Shown: positions 26,592-36,311, counted from the stretch's first letter. The stretch is 62,954 bases of DNA from JBAZTO01 sp041661865 (GCA_041661865.1 JBAZTO010000021.1:1-62954); one strand, 5' to 3'. Numbers and translations: made by a program. Notes: a model not told the origin generated them from the sequence alone.

Positions 26592-27066
26592 CGAGTACCT
26601 CCGGGCGGCTCACCGCCTCGTTCGCGTTCTTGAAATTCGCATACTCGAAGCTGTTCAGCCCCGAGGCGTCCATGACATCGCGATCTTGCCGCTGCTGCCA
26701 GGCTGCATCTGTTCCGTAACTCGCAGAGGTATGTGCAAAGTCGGCGTCTTCGTCTTTGAGCTTCTCCCGGGTGAGCTTGGCTTCCTCTGCGGTCGTCCGG
26801 TGTACCCCGAGGCTACGCTCGTAGGCTTCGATATCCTTCTGACCTTTCAGCTCTATGCCGCGCTTTCGCATCCGGTCAGAGAGCAGCGCATCATTGGCCT
26901 GGTCGAGCCGGCTCCATGTGGCCCCGATGGCCTTGGGAGCAGAGAGTTGTCGGAAGGCAGGCTGGTGGCATCGCGGGCACAGAATCTGCTTCGGCGCTTC
27001 CTCGCGGATGCTGTAGAGATCCTCGGAGACATGGCCTTGCTTGCACTTGAAGCCGTAGAGAGGCAT
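26569..27066 (-). CDS. FmdB-like zinc-ribbon protein
   Basis: 165 residues; ATG 27066 after GCGGAGTAGCG. Residues 1-43 form an FmdB-type ribbon: MPLYGFKC then GH, and later CPRC. A helical charged C-terminal half follows. FmdB-like ribbons are found as small regulators in bacteria and in phage head operons; their phage function is unknown. Zinc binding is likely. Confidence 0.75.
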   Translation of the reverse strand: MPLYGFKCKQGHVSEDLYSIREEAPKQILCPRCHQPAFRQLSAPKAIGATWSRLDQANDALLSDRMRKRGIELKGQKDIEAYERSLGVHRTTAEEAKLTREKLKDEDADFAHTSASYGTDAAWQQRQDRDVMDASGLNSFEYANFKNANEAVSRPEVLDAIPEPD

Positions 27067-27068
27067 CG

Positions 27069-27626
27069 CTACTCCGCGTAGTCAGCTGTCGCGGCATCGA
27101 ACCGCGGCTTCTCAACAGTTATCGTCTCGGATATCGGCGCGCCGGCATGCTTGCGGTCGTGTACCCAGCGCCAGAACTCGCCGATGGGCATGCTGTCGTT
27201 CCCGCCATAGAAGCCCGGCCGATCATACTGGGCGTGGTAGCAAACGACTGCCTCCTCGACAGAGTCGAAGCCCAACATGACCTTGTCTTCATCGAATTCG
27301 CCGGTCACGGGATCAAGTTGATGGACGACGACTACCAGACTGCTATCTGCGTTCGGGCCGACATACACGTCGAGGTTATCGCCATCCACGCCACGCGCAC
27401 CGGGCGTATGCTTCGGGCGAATCTCGCCGTAGTGCGCGTGCATCTCGCATTCCCACTCATGCCCGTCTGCATCGACGCCTTCCCGGGTATCACCCTGGCA
27501 GTTCTCCACGTCGATCTGGAGCCCCTGGAAGTCGATGAACCCGACGAAGGGGAACTCATCGCGGAAAGCCTTGGGCTTCTGCACGACGACAGGATGATGG
27601 CTGTATGGCACGCGCGCGGTGAGCAC
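27069..27626 (-). CDS. inorganic-pyrophosphatase-like (InPase) domain protein
   Basis: 185 residues from GTG 27626, behind GGAGGAAAAG. Residues 81-91 (DGDNLDVYVGP) and 111-120 (FDEDKVMLGF) match the InPase-like domain known from phage polyvalent and head-associated proteins. The domain keeps several acidic residues that could bind metal. Enzymatic activity is unproven in this setting. Neighbours are head genes, so it may act in assembly or enter with DNA. Confidence 0.75.
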   Translation of the reverse strand: MLTARVPYSHHPVVVQKPKAFRDEFPFVGFIDFQGLQIDVENCQGDTREGVDADGHEWECEMHAHYGEIRPKHTPGARGVDGDNLDVYVGPNADSSLVVVVHQLDPVTGEFDEDKVMLGFDSVEEAVVCYHAQYDRPGFYGGNDSMPIGEFWRWVHDRKHAGAPISETITVEKPRFDAATADYAE

Positions 27627-27629
27627 TGG

Positions 27630-27887
27630 CTACTTTTCCTCCCCGTCTTCTTCGAGGTCCCAGTCCTCTTCCTCGTCCTCGTCGTCCCCGAACGGAGCCT
27701 GCTTGCCTTCTTCTTCCGCGAATGCGGAATCTTCGGCCAGCTTGGCCGCATAGTCCTCGGGCTTCATGCCGCGCATGCCGGCTGGCGCCAGCATGATGAT
27801 GATGTTGAGAGCTTCCCGGTCGCCCTTCATGGCTTGACGCGCGTGCTCCTGCATCCGGGGCCCTGCATTTTTCGGGGAGAACTTCAT
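27630..27887 (-). CDS. small acidic-tailed protein
   Basis: 85 residues with a basic N-terminus, a hydrophobic helix (LNIIIMLAP) and a tail almost entirely Asp/Glu. It is the first gene after a TTGACA promoter at 27945-27917. The acidic tail suggests a DNA mimic or assembly chaperone; no family recognised. Confidence 0.7.
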   Translation of the reverse strand: MKFSPKNAGPRMQEHARQAMKGDREALNIIIMLAPAGMRGMKPEDYAAKLAEDSAFAEEEGKQAPFGDDEDEEEDWDLEEDGEEK

Positions 27888-27916
27888 GGGTTGTAGCCTT
27901 TCTTGTCCAGAGTGAA

Positions 27917-27945
27917 ATCTACCGTCAACCGAACGCTGCTGTCAA
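27917..27945 (-). promoter_or_regulatory. sigma70-like promoter for head genes
   Basis: Minus strand: TTGACA (27945-27940), 17 bases, GTAGAT (27922-27917). It lies in the 61-base gap between portal and the acidic-tailed gene. The same GTAGAT-type -10 occurs at 56849. Confidence 0.65.
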
Positions 27946-27948
27946 GGT

Positions 27949-29760
27949 TTAGACGGCTCCAGCCGGCATGGTCGGGATGGATTCTTCGGGCATGGGGGGC
28001 ACAGGCACAGGCTGGGCCGCGGCTTGCAGGGCCGGCGGGATCCCTGCTGGCTCCGGAGCCCCGCCAGGCTGCGCACCGGCCACCTTCTCCTCCGCATTCG
28101 CGACTCGCAACGCCCGAGCCATGGCCTCGGCCTGCGAAAGCTGGAGAGACAGTGGCAAGTCGTTGGCCTCGATGTCCACGCGGTAGACCTCGCGCCAGTT
28201 CACCTGGGCTGCATACTCGGGATGTGCCGCAGCCTTGGAGCAGATGCCGTCGATGGCCGCACGACGCACCATCGCATTCATCATCACGGGCGAGAAAGGT
28301 TCCACACCGATGTCGATGCGGGCCTCCATCTGTTCCCGGGCCCAGGGCCAGAAGTCCGTCTCGGTGTCGCAGTCCTGCCACACGGCTGCCGCATTGCAGC
28401 CCGCTGCTGTCCCATTCTTGAGCGCCCACTGCCAGATATCCCGGTTGCCTTCGAACATACCGATAGCGGCCTGGGCTACGCGCAGCGATGCGCGGGCCAT
28501 CCGGCCTTCCTCGTGCGCCACCATCGTTCCCACCTCGGCAGCAGTCCGCACGTTCTGGACGTTCCTCCAGCCCTCGCCTCCAGACAGATGGCGAATGTGC
28601 TCGACCTCATCGACCAGAGCCTTGTTGAAGTCTGGGCTGGTGGTGAGCTGCGGGAACACGAAGACGTCTTGGCCAAGAGCCCGCTCCATGCTGCCGGTCA
28701 CGAACGCAAGTGGATTGTCCAGCGCTCGCTGCTTCTCGGCAGCATCCTTGAAGATGGACTCTCGCGCCCACACGCGCTGCACGCCCACCTGATCCACCCA
28801 AGCCCGACGCGCAGACACGAGCGAGTTGATGTCCCGCTGCGTGGGCGCGACGAGCACCACCAGGGGGAGACCCTCGAGCCTGCCAAGAGCGGGGGTCAGG
28901 ATGAGCTGGGTGTAGGGACGTTGTGTGATCATCGGGGTGCGCATGAGAATCTTGCGCGATGCCAGATGGTAGTGCAGAACCTCGCCATGTTCGAAGTCGT
29001 GGAATTCGTGGAGCAGAACGTGCTCGGCTTCCGTGGCCTGACGCCACGCATTGATCTCGTTCGAATCGTACATCAGCGGGTCCACCACCGCTTCCGGGAA
29101 CACGTCGGGGGACACGCCGCCTACTGACCCTCGGTCGTACAGGCCCTTCTCCACCCGCTGTCGGAATTGTTCCCAGGTGATGGTGAATCGCTCGAAACAC
29201 CAGGGCATGTCTTCCATGACCCGTGTCCATGGGGCCGGGAACCATTCCCAGGGCATGAGCAGCCGGTTCTGCACGCGGTTCCTCTTCGCGTTCCAGGCGC
29301 CCTTGAAGACGGCGCCCTTCCTGAACAGCAGCATGTGGTACACGCCAGCATGTAGTCGCTCGTACATCTTGTCGTCGGTGGCGAAGCGGTTCATGGGCGC
29401 GATGACCCGGGCTGCTACCTTCTCGGGCTCGGCCGCCGAGATGGGAACCCGCAGGCCTCCCCGCCCTCGCATCTTCGCTACCGCTTTGGGCAGCGAGGAA
29501 GCCAGCGCCGCGGAGACCTCGTCCACGATGGGGAACACCTCATTCTGCGCCGATGCGTAGTTCGCCATGGCGCTGGTTACGCCGGGAATCAGCCCAGTAT
29601 CCCCTGCCCAGAACACTCCCCGGAAGTAGGTGAGCGCAACGATGTCGTCTGGCGCCATGTTGTCGCGGTACCAGACCTCCTGCTGGCTGATGAGCCGGTA
29701 GAGCCGGTCCTCTTGCGAGTCACGAACCGAGGCCTCGAGCTGCCGAAAGACGTTTGCCAT
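27949..29760 (-). CDS. portal protein
   Basis: 603 residues; ATG 29760 after GCGAGGCTCTGG. Follows large terminase by 12 bases. The layout fits podovirus-type portals: a helical N-terminus, a mixed wing region (MPWEWFPAPWTRVMEDMPW), a long central helix region with TQRDINSLVSARRAWVDQ, and a Pro/Ala-rich C-terminus. It would form the dodecameric DNA entry ring at one capsid vertex. Identification is by size, pattern and order. Confidence 0.85.
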   Translation of the reverse strand: MANVFRQLEASVRDSQEDRLYRLISQQEVWYRDNMAPDDIVALTYFRGVFWAGDTGLIPGVTSAMANYASAQNEVFPIVDEVSAALASSLPKAVAKMRGRGGLRVPISAAEPEKVAARVIAPMNRFATDDKMYERLHAGVYHMLLFRKGAVFKGAWNAKRNRVQNRLLMPWEWFPAPWTRVMEDMPWCFERFTITWEQFRQRVEKGLYDRGSVGGVSPDVFPEAVVDPLMYDSNEINAWRQATEAEHVLLHEFHDFEHGEVLHYHLASRKILMRTPMITQRPYTQLILTPALGRLEGLPLVVLVAPTQRDINSLVSARRAWVDQVGVQRVWARESIFKDAAEKQRALDNPLAFVTGSMERALGQDVFVFPQLTTSPDFNKALVDEVEHIRHLSGGEGWRNVQNVRTAAEVGTMVAHEEGRMARASLRVAQAAIGMFEGNRDIWQWALKNGTAAGCNAAAVWQDCDTETDFWPWAREQMEARIDIGVEPFSPVMMNAMVRRAAIDGICSKAAAHPEYAAQVNWREVYRVDIEANDLPLSLQLSQAEAMARALRVANAEEKVAGAQPGGAPEPAGIPPALQAAAQPVPVPPMPEESIPTMPAGAV

Positions 29761-29772
29761 GCCAGAGCCTCG

Positions 29773-31467
29773 CTATCTGTGAATTCCGTAGGGGGTAGCT
29801 GCCATCCGATGCGTCATGCCGTTTTCTATAGCGTCGAAGCGCTGTTCCTGTCGCTCTACTTCCTTGAAGATCATGGCCATGTCAGCCGTGAACATCTCTT
29901 GCCGCTGGGCCGGCGTCACGAACGCACCCCGCCTGTACTTCTGCCGGAAAGCATGGGCTGCGATGGCCAGAGCCGCTACCAGGTCGAAGTGCCCGCCCTT
30001 CGCATCCCGCGCACCGAGGCCTTCCCACTGCCCCTGGTAGTCGATGAGCTGCTCGATGAGCCGGACGGCGCCAGTACCCGGCAACTGCCCCAGGAAGCCC
30101 AGGTCGCCATCCGCAATCAGCTCTTGCAGGATGGTGATGGCCTGGACCTTGCGCTTGCCTGACGTGTACCACCCGGGCACGTAGATCGTGGCGATGCCGT
30201 TGTCCGTGGACGGCCGATGGTACAGGCGAGACGCAAGACCATCGGACACGAGCAGGTTCAGGAGCCCCTCGCCTACACCGTTAGCCTCGACATAGATGGT
30301 CGCTCGTCCATAGGCGTCGGACCAGTCCACCACTCGGCGCTTCATCTGCCAGGCAGTAGCGTGAGCGAGGAAGGTAGCCGCGATCTTGCAGTCGGTCATG
30401 TCGAAGACGACCACGCCCCACATGTCACGCTTGGCCCAGCTACTCGCTGGGTCCACGACTACGATGTAGGTATGCCCTTCCTCTGGCTGCCAGTAGACTT
30501 CGTACTCGTGTCCCTCTCGGCCCAGGCCAGTACCCCCGTCGATGGCCCGCCGGGCCTCGAGGAGCTTCTCGATGTCGAAGGTCTTGTCGCCAGCCGCGGC
30601 CCAGCATTCCACGTCATTGATGGGATACTCGGCCAGGAACTTGCCCATCGACATGCCGCACTTGGGCAAGCCGAGGGTCTCCATCCAGAAGCCGTTGGCC
30701 TCGGTGACCTGTGGATAGCGATCCATGTACTCACGGACCACGCTGGTCGGGTTCCACCCGGGCGGGGGCTCAACGCTGTACTCCCGGGTGATCGTCCAGG
30801 GCAAGAACACATAGAGCCACTTGCTGTATGGCGCCCTGGATTCCTGGCAGACCAGGTCCATCGGGTCACCGCGGAAATTCGGCGTGCTCTCTGCGATGAT
30901 GAAGCCGCCCTCGTCGGGTACCGCGTTACGCGCGGCTACCCATGCTCCCTCGGCTCGGCCCTCCACCCAGAATGCGATCTCCGATGCGACCAGCACCTGA
31001 ACGCCCATGTCTCCACGCAGGGGCTCGTCGTCGAGCACGCCGGCCAGTGACATGTGACTCTTGATGAGCGGGTACTCCCGGGGGAACTCAAGACTGCGCT
31101 TGAGTCCTCGAGTACGGTCGGGCTGGATCTCCAGGGGAGTAGACTGCCAGAACGTGATGGCAGCATCCGTCAGTTCCTGGGCTGTCTTCTTCACATTCGC
31201 AAGGATGGCGGTATGGCAGCCTTCCCGGTAGCCGGCATGCTGATAGCCAACGCCCGTGAAGAATGTGCTGCTCCCTTCCTTCCTACCTTTCAGATGGACG
31301 AGCCACTTGTTTTCCGCGTAGCAGCGCCGAATCATGGCAGCCAGGATGCGCTGCGAATCCCACAACTCGAAGGGCTTGTTCGGGCCCGACTTGGAGCGCA
31401 CCCGTAGCTGGGAGAGGAAGACCTCGGGATCCCAGAACTGCGGATGGCCGGGCCCGACGATGGTCAT
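29773..31467 (-). CDS. terL: terminase large subunit
   Basis: 564 residues. A Walker-A-like GRKEGSST (61-68) and VLVASE (158-163, E163) make up the packaging ATPase. The C-terminal RNase-H-like nuclease has D339 in YIVVVDPASS, E394 in IYVEANG and D495 in HFDLVAAL. The start overlaps the stop of the preceding small gene (ATGA). It would pump DNA through the portal and cut concatemers. Confidence 0.93.
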   Translation of the reverse strand: MTIVGPGHPQFWDPEVFLSQLRVRSKSGPNKPFELWDSQRILAAMIRRCYAENKWLVHLKGRKEGSSTFFTGVGYQHAGYREGCHTAILANVKKTAQELTDAAITFWQSTPLEIQPDRTRGLKRSLEFPREYPLIKSHMSLAGVLDDEPLRGDMGVQVLVASEIAFWVEGRAEGAWVAARNAVPDEGGFIIAESTPNFRGDPMDLVCQESRAPYSKWLYVFLPWTITREYSVEPPPGWNPTSVVREYMDRYPQVTEANGFWMETLGLPKCGMSMGKFLAEYPINDVECWAAAGDKTFDIEKLLEARRAIDGGTGLGREGHEYEVYWQPEEGHTYIVVVDPASSWAKRDMWGVVVFDMTDCKIAATFLAHATAWQMKRRVVDWSDAYGRATIYVEANGVGEGLLNLLVSDGLASRLYHRPSTDNGIATIYVPGWYTSGKRKVQAITILQELIADGDLGFLGQLPGTGAVRLIEQLIDYQGQWEGLGARDAKGGHFDLVAALAIAAHAFRQKYRRGAFVTPAQRQEMFTADMAMIFKEVERQEQRFDAIENGMTHRMAATPYGIHR

Positions 31468-31784
31468 CGGCCGAGTGCTTCATTGCCACCGGGCAACAGG
31501 CGGAATGGCGTATCGGCCACCTTCTGGGCTGCCGGTGCGGCATCCTTCGGTGCGGGGCTGGCCTTGCGCCTGGTCTCCAGCATCCCGCTCTGCGTAGACA
31601 GCGCCTTCGACATCGCATTCAGTTCATCGGGTGACATCGCGCGCATCGCAAAGGCATTGATGGCCAGGTCCATCGCTTCGATACAGCCATCGGGCGATTG
31701 CGTATCGAGACGCTCGTCCACCATGGGAACGGGCTCTACCTCTGGCAGCGCTTCGTTACTCTCGGGCTTCTTGTGTCGTGCCAT
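31464..31784 (-). CDS. small protein upstream of terL
   Basis: 106 residues from ATG 31784, which follows GGAGGCTGCAAG; longer starts lack a ribosome-binding site. The N-terminus is basic, the middle helical, the tail Ala/Pro-rich. Its place before terL makes it one candidate small terminase subunit, but no HTH is visible; the RHH/HTH protein upstream is the better candidate. Confidence 0.7.
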   Translation of the reverse strand: MARHKKPESNEALPEVEPVPMVDERLDTQSPDGCIEAMDLAINAFAMRAMSPDELNAMSKALSTQSGMLETRRKASPAPKDAAPAAQKVADTPFRLLPGGNEALGR

Positions 31785-32316
31785 CTTGCAGCCTCCTCTC
31801 ACGACAGGCGATCATGAGCTTGTCCGGGTCGAGCCCGGCATCTGGGAACTGGTCACAGAGTGCCTGGGCGAAGCGCCGGCTGCACCCCAGCCGTTCGATG
31901 GATCGCTGGAGGCCTCGATGGATGGCCTGCTTCGAGACGCCAGCTTCTCGTCCTACATCCACGAGCGCACGCCCATGAAATACGACGGCGACGAAGCGCC
32001 GATACTGCTCGGGCGAGAGGACTTTCTTCATGGCCCGAGCCGTCGCGGCTTGTGGCTCGATTGCACCATCGGTCATGTCGGACAGGACAGGCCTGCGCGA
32101 GAGCAGGAACTCGAGGAAGCTATCCACCGTGCTTGAACCCCTCGGCGTCACGACGAACTCACGGAACAGGTAGACCTTCTCCCCGTGGCGCAACGCCGAG
32201 CGTACACACGAAAGGATGTAGCGCTGCCGACTAATCCCTTCCAGGCCCGCTTCTGCATCTATCTCCGCAAGCAGCCGGTCTGGCACGCGTAGTAGAACTG
32301 GCGTCTTTGCGTTCAT
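31756..32316 (-). CDS. RHH plus HTH DNA-binding protein, candidate small terminase or late regulator
   Basis: 186 residues. Residues 5-42 resemble a ribbon-helix-helix (PVLLRVPDRLLAEIDAEAG), and residues ~99-143 a sigma-region-4-like HTH (VDVGREAGVSKQAIHRGLQR). The pairing in one chain is uncommon. It opens the minus-strand virion block, overlaps the next gene by 29 bases and lies back-to-back with a plus-strand gene, so it may regulate that divergent region or recognise DNA for packaging. Confidence 0.8.
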   Translation of the reverse strand: MNAKTPVLLRVPDRLLAEIDAEAGLEGISRQRYILSCVRSALRHGEKVYLFREFVVTPRGSSTVDSFLEFLLSRRPVLSDMTDGAIEPQAATARAMKKVLSPEQYRRFVAVVFHGRALVDVGREAGVSKQAIHRGLQRSIERLGCSRRFAQALCDQFPDAGLDPDKLMIACRERRLQDGTTQEARE

Positions 32317-32381
32317 CCTGGTATCCTTGACCCCGTGTCATGGTTCCCGTTCTTCCCCAGCATACCACGGAGATATCGTCC

Positions 32382-32879
32382 ATGCCTCCTGCCACTGCCA
32401 CTGCCACCGCCAAGTCCCGTGCGCCCCGCAAGCCATCAGCTCCTTCGCCCATCGGCGTGGCCATGCCCGCCGTATTCGAGGACAAGCCCATGTCTGCCGA
32501 GCTTCCCGGCCAGCCAACAGCTACTGCTGCCCTTCCAGTCGAAACCGGGCCCACAGGCTACGAGCCTCCGCCTGAGGAGGCCGATAGCGACAATGCCGAG
32601 GCGCCCATCACATCTGCGGCATCGCCCTTCTACATCGAGGCGCTGACGCCATCTGGCCCCGTTACTATCGACTTCGACACGGCTACCGACATGTACCGCG
32701 CAGCCCATACTCTCGCCGTGCGCATCGCCTTGGGCAAGTCCGTGGGCTTTGTCCGGCGAACTGCCCGGGGCACGCGCTACATGCAGGCGCTGCTGCGCGT
32801 GGATAGCTTCGTGCTGCCCCTCGATGGACTGGCCCCGGAACAGCTTACTCGGCTGGAACAGCAGATCAACGGGCACTGA
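32382..32879 (+). CDS. hypothetical protein with disordered N-terminus
   Basis: 165 residues from ATG 32382 with GGAG nine bases upstream; an earlier in-frame ATG at 32340 is less supported. The first ~75 residues are Pro/Ala/Thr-rich, the remaining ~90 form a compact alpha/beta domain. It is a lone plus-strand gene between two minus-strand blocks. A hairpin AACGGG/CCCGTT (32868-32891) lies at its 3' end. Confidence 0.65.
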   Translation: MPPATATATAKSRAPRKPSAPSPIGVAMPAVFEDKPMSAELPGQPTATAALPVETGPTGYEPPPEEADSDNAEAPITSAASPFYIEALTPSGPVTIDFDTATDMYRAAHTLAVRIALGKSVGFVRRTARGTRYMQALLRVDSFVLPLDGLAPEQLTRLEQQINGH

Positions 32880-32906
32880 TGCCAACCCGTTAACCTGCTG
32901 CCCGGA

Positions 32907-35900
32907 CTACAGCGTGTGCGTGTGATCGTCGTTCGTGATGGACACGTTGAGCTGCACCAGCGCATTCGTGACTTCGGCCGCGCCGTCCTCTTGGTCCACG
33001 ATGAACCACAGCTTGTCGCCGTTACTCACAGCGAAGCTCCATCCGGTCGATTCCACGGTGCGCGTATCCATGGGGAAGACCACGCCGGTTGATTCGGTTC
33101 CCTTGGTGTAATTCACCATGCGGAAATGCACATCGGCAGTCGTGTGTAGCACGGACGCCCCGTCTTCCAGGCGAAGGCTCAGGATCGTACCGGTCTTGAG
33201 CGCCGTGAAGCAGAAGACCGGCTTCACCGTCTCGGGCCGCTTCCCGTTGAAGGTTGGCAGCGTAGCGAGCTTGGTCGCGTCCACGATACGTAGGGCCAAG
33301 CCGTACCCGGTCTTTCCGCCATAGGTACCCGACACCCATGTCAGCGCATCGGCCCACGACTGCGCGCCGTCCTGGTCGAAAGCTCGGGTACCCGTGCCCG
33401 CCGTGAGATCCGTGCCGTCATAGACCGGCGCGTGCGCGCCCCACGTGTTGCCCGCCTGGCTCTCGAGCCATTCGAACGCCGCACCGGTCGTGCCCGCCAT
33501 GACCGACAGGTCGTAGGCCAGCTCGAAGGGCTTCGTCCCGAAGATCATGATGAACATGTCGCCGTTGGCCGGCACATCGGCAACCGCCTGCCAGTCTACC
33601 GTGCGCCACGATGCCGGCACCGAGGTCTCGAGGGCTTGGTATTCTCCCGTGCCCGCGTCGAAGACCATCGCGCTGCCCGCGCCCATCTGCGACTTCGCCA
33701 TGTCGCCGTCCACTCGACCGGCGCACCCGGCGCCGTGCCCATACACGCCGTCGCTGTCGATACCCCAAGTGCCGAAGACCGGAATGGACCAGGTCTCGGT
33801 GAACCCGATGGCCTTGCCGGTCGGGATGCCTGCACCCATCTGGAACGGGATGACGGTGAAATAGGTTCCGTCCGCCTTGAACCACATGAACAGGTCACCA
33901 GGCTGTCCCGACAGTGTCTGCTGCTTGGACGTGTGGATATGCCCGGTCGTGGACACAGAGCGATCTCGGATGTTGATGACTTCGGCGCCGATCTGGAAGA
34001 ACCCGAAGTTCTGATCGGCCGCCGTGATCTCATCGAAGTTGTCGGGGTCGGTCTCGCCCCGCAGCGTATGCAGCATCTGGGAGAAGACCGCGTTGCCCGC
34101 ACCGCCCGTGATGATGGTCGTGTCGATAGCCGGCTTCGTGTACCCGGTGGTCCGCAATTCCTGGAGCATGCCGGTAAGCAGAATGGCCTTGTAGAGCGCA
34201 CCGACATCTGCAATCTCGGTGGGCGCGAGGAGCCCGGAAAGCTGGGCGAGGGCGTGATCGAGGTTGTCGCAGCCCGGCGACTGCTGGGCGTTGTCCGCAG
34301 CCAGGAGCTTGAGACTGACACACAGATCATCCGTCGTGCCCGCAGCCAGCGCCATGGCCGAAGCGCTGCCCCGCGTTCCCGAGACCACGATGTAGCGGCC
34401 GGTACCCACGTCGTAGCGAACCTCGGCCAGGGTGTACCCGCCCGTCGCGATGGCGCGTACCTGAACCTGCATGGCCGCGGCAATCTTGGCCCCCGTATCG
34501 AGGCCGGTCTTGTCGATCGTGCAGTTCACATCGCCTGTACCATCGTTGACCTTGAAGTCGCGGGTAGCCGCGCCACCCGTAATATCGGTACTGCCCCCGG
34601 TGAATCCAATCCATCGAGCCGCAGTCTTGCCTCTGTCCTGGGCGAGCTTGGCGTCCGAAACAGCGAGAGCCGCAATGATGTCGGCCGCGACAGCAGGCGT
34701 GATGGCGCCCGTATTCACCGCCTGCGCCAGCACTGCCGTGGTGATCTGGTCGGTGGCCAGGAGTACCAAGAGATCCGTGGTCGTCGCAGCCCCAATCTTG
34801 CTGGCCACGATGGGTCTGCGGTTCCGAACGTCAGTGATGTTGCCGGCCGCGATCGTGGTATCTGCGCCCTGGGTGAGCGTCACACGGGACAGGGGCACAT
34901 CGCCGTCAGTGAGGATGGGCTCCGCGGAGGGGGCCGCACCTTCGACGCCAACCCGACGGGCTACGGTGCCTGTCGAGGTCACAATCACCATGTCCTTCCG
35001 CTGTTCGCCCGCGCCTGCTGGAATCGTGAAGCCACCGAGGCTGACGACAGCGTCTACTTCGTTGGCCACGCCCTTGTGGTTGATGCTTCGGCCCGCGGTC
35101 TGAATGCGGATCGTGAGGTCGGGAGCGGCCTGGGCTTCGACCAGCAGTTCGGTGCCGACACCCGCCACCATGCCCGAACCAGCGACCGGGGGGGTCGTCT
35201 CGTTCATGGCCAGGTTGGCCCGGATGATCTGGACGAGGGAATCCAGTAGAGCCTCGTTCACGAAGTCGTTCGCGAACTTCGTGCGCTCGGCATTCGTGAA
35301 AGCACCCGCGTTGATGGCCTGCTGAAGAACTGCTGTGGTGATCTGGTTTGCAGGGATGAAGTCGAGAAGCTCGGCTGTGGTGAGGGGCTTGAGTAGGGCC
35401 TCGGGGATGCCGGCTTGAGTGAAGCCCGCCTCCACGTAGTACACCGTACCGCGCTTGGTCACGGAGATGCGATCTCCGGCAGCCAAAACCATGTCCGCGT
35501 TTCGCACGGTCGCCGTGGTTGTGCCGTTGTCCTTGACCGTGATGGCCTCGGCGCCGCAGACCGCATGTCTGGTCTCGCCGTCTCGCCAGTTGGCCCCGGA
35601 GAAAGTCACGAGATCATCAGCCAGCCCCCCAGCGCCCCGGATGGCGTGGACTGCTGTGGTCATGGCGAAGTCGCCGCCACCGGTCACGGTCACGTCGGTG
35701 GGCGCAGGCAGCGTGAGACGAAGGCTCTTCATCCAGGCGTCGAGAGCCAGGAGACTGGCATATAGCGTTTGGTTGTTGGTTAGCACAAGCGGCGTGCTGT
35801 AGTCCCGCACACCCTGGCTCGTTCCACCGATGGCTGCGGCGATGGCATCGGCTACGCCCTGGGTAGTGTCCACCGTGAACCAGTTGCCCGTATCGGCGAT

Positions 35901-36296
35901 GGGCCCGGCCAGCCCTGGGAGCACGCCGAAGGCACGGTAGGTCCAGCCGAGGGTAGCGCCCAGGTTGCAGAACATCCCGGTCTCGCCCGGAGCCAGGGAA
36001 CGCAGGACGACAGCGCCCGGAGTCTGAATGGACAGAGCATTCGTGGTCCCGCCGTTCGTGATGAACAGTTCCTCGCCGTAGGTCCGGGTCGTACTCGCAG
36101 GCAGCTTCACGTTCCTGTCAGCCAGCCCGCCATTCAGCGTGATGTTCCGCGCGTTGAACTGAACCTCGCCCGTTGTCGGGTTCTCATGCGTGGCCTGGAC
36201 ATGCCCGGTGAGCGTTTCGCTCTGCTCCTGAAAGCACTGAGCCCGGTGGTTGCGGTTCAGGTGGGTGGGGTACGAACCGGTGACGATGATGCTCAT
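32907..36296 (-). CDS. tail fibre/appendage protein with internal repeats
   Basis: 1129 residues; ATG 36296 after CTCGGAGCACAGC. Beta- and Gly/Thr-rich throughout, ending in HTHTL. An 18-residue element occurs twice, near residues 315 (NQITTAVLQQAINAGAFT) and 515 (DQITTAVLAQAVNTGAIT). A segment near 580-680 (DFKVNDGTGDVNCTID and RYIVVSGTRGSASAMALAAG) resembles beta domains shared by phage fibre and sheath-like proteins. It probably forms a host-contact appendage. Confidence 0.8.
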   Translation of the reverse strand: MSIIVTGSYPTHLNRNHRAQCFQEQSETLTGHVQATHENPTTGEVQFNARNITLNGGLADRNVKLPASTTRTYGEELFITNGGTTNALSIQTPGAVVLRSLAPGETGMFCNLGATLGWTYRAFGVLPGLAGPIADTGNWFTVDTTQGVADAIAAAIGGTSQGVRDYSTPLVLTNNQTLYASLLALDAWMKSLRLTLPAPTDVTVTGGGDFAMTTAVHAIRGAGGLADDLVTFSGANWRDGETRHAVCGAEAITVKDNGTTTATVRNADMVLAAGDRISVTKRGTVYYVEAGFTQAGIPEALLKPLTTAELLDFIPANQITTAVLQQAINAGAFTNAERTKFANDFVNEALLDSLVQIIRANLAMNETTPPVAGSGMVAGVGTELLVEAQAAPDLTIRIQTAGRSINHKGVANEVDAVVSLGGFTIPAGAGEQRKDMVIVTSTGTVARRVGVEGAAPSAEPILTDGDVPLSRVTLTQGADTTIAAGNITDVRNRRPIVASKIGAATTTDLLVLLATDQITTAVLAQAVNTGAITPAVAADIIAALAVSDAKLAQDRGKTAARWIGFTGGSTDITGGAATRDFKVNDGTGDVNCTIDKTGLDTGAKIAAAMQVQVRAIATGGYTLAEVRYDVGTGRYIVVSGTRGSASAMALAAGTTDDLCVSLKLLAADNAQQSPGCDNLDHALAQLSGLLAPTEIADVGALYKAILLTGMLQELRTTGYTKPAIDTTIITGGAGNAVFSQMLHTLRGETDPDNFDEITAADQNFGFFQIGAEVINIRDRSVSTTGHIHTSKQQTLSGQPGDLFMWFKADGTYFTVIPFQMGAGIPTGKAIGFTETWSIPVFGTWGIDSDGVYGHGAGCAGRVDGDMAKSQMGAGSAMVFDAGTGEYQALETSVPASWRTVDWQAVADVPANGDMFIMIFGTKPFELAYDLSVMAGTTGAAFEWLESQAGNTWGAHAPVYDGTDLTAGTGTRAFDQDGAQSWADALTWVSGTYGGKTGYGLALRIVDATKLATLPTFNGKRPETVKPVFCFTALKTGTILSLRLEDGASVLHTTADVHFRMVNYTKGTESTGVVFPMDTRTVESTGWSFAVSNGDKLWFIVDQEDGAAEVTNALVQLNVSITNDDHTHTL

Positions 36297-36311
36297 GCTG
36301 TGCTCCGAGGG

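Noticed and set aside
33432..35249. 605-residue plus-strand frame inside the fibre gene
   Set aside because: Antisense shadow; no ribosome-binding site and no recognisable motif.
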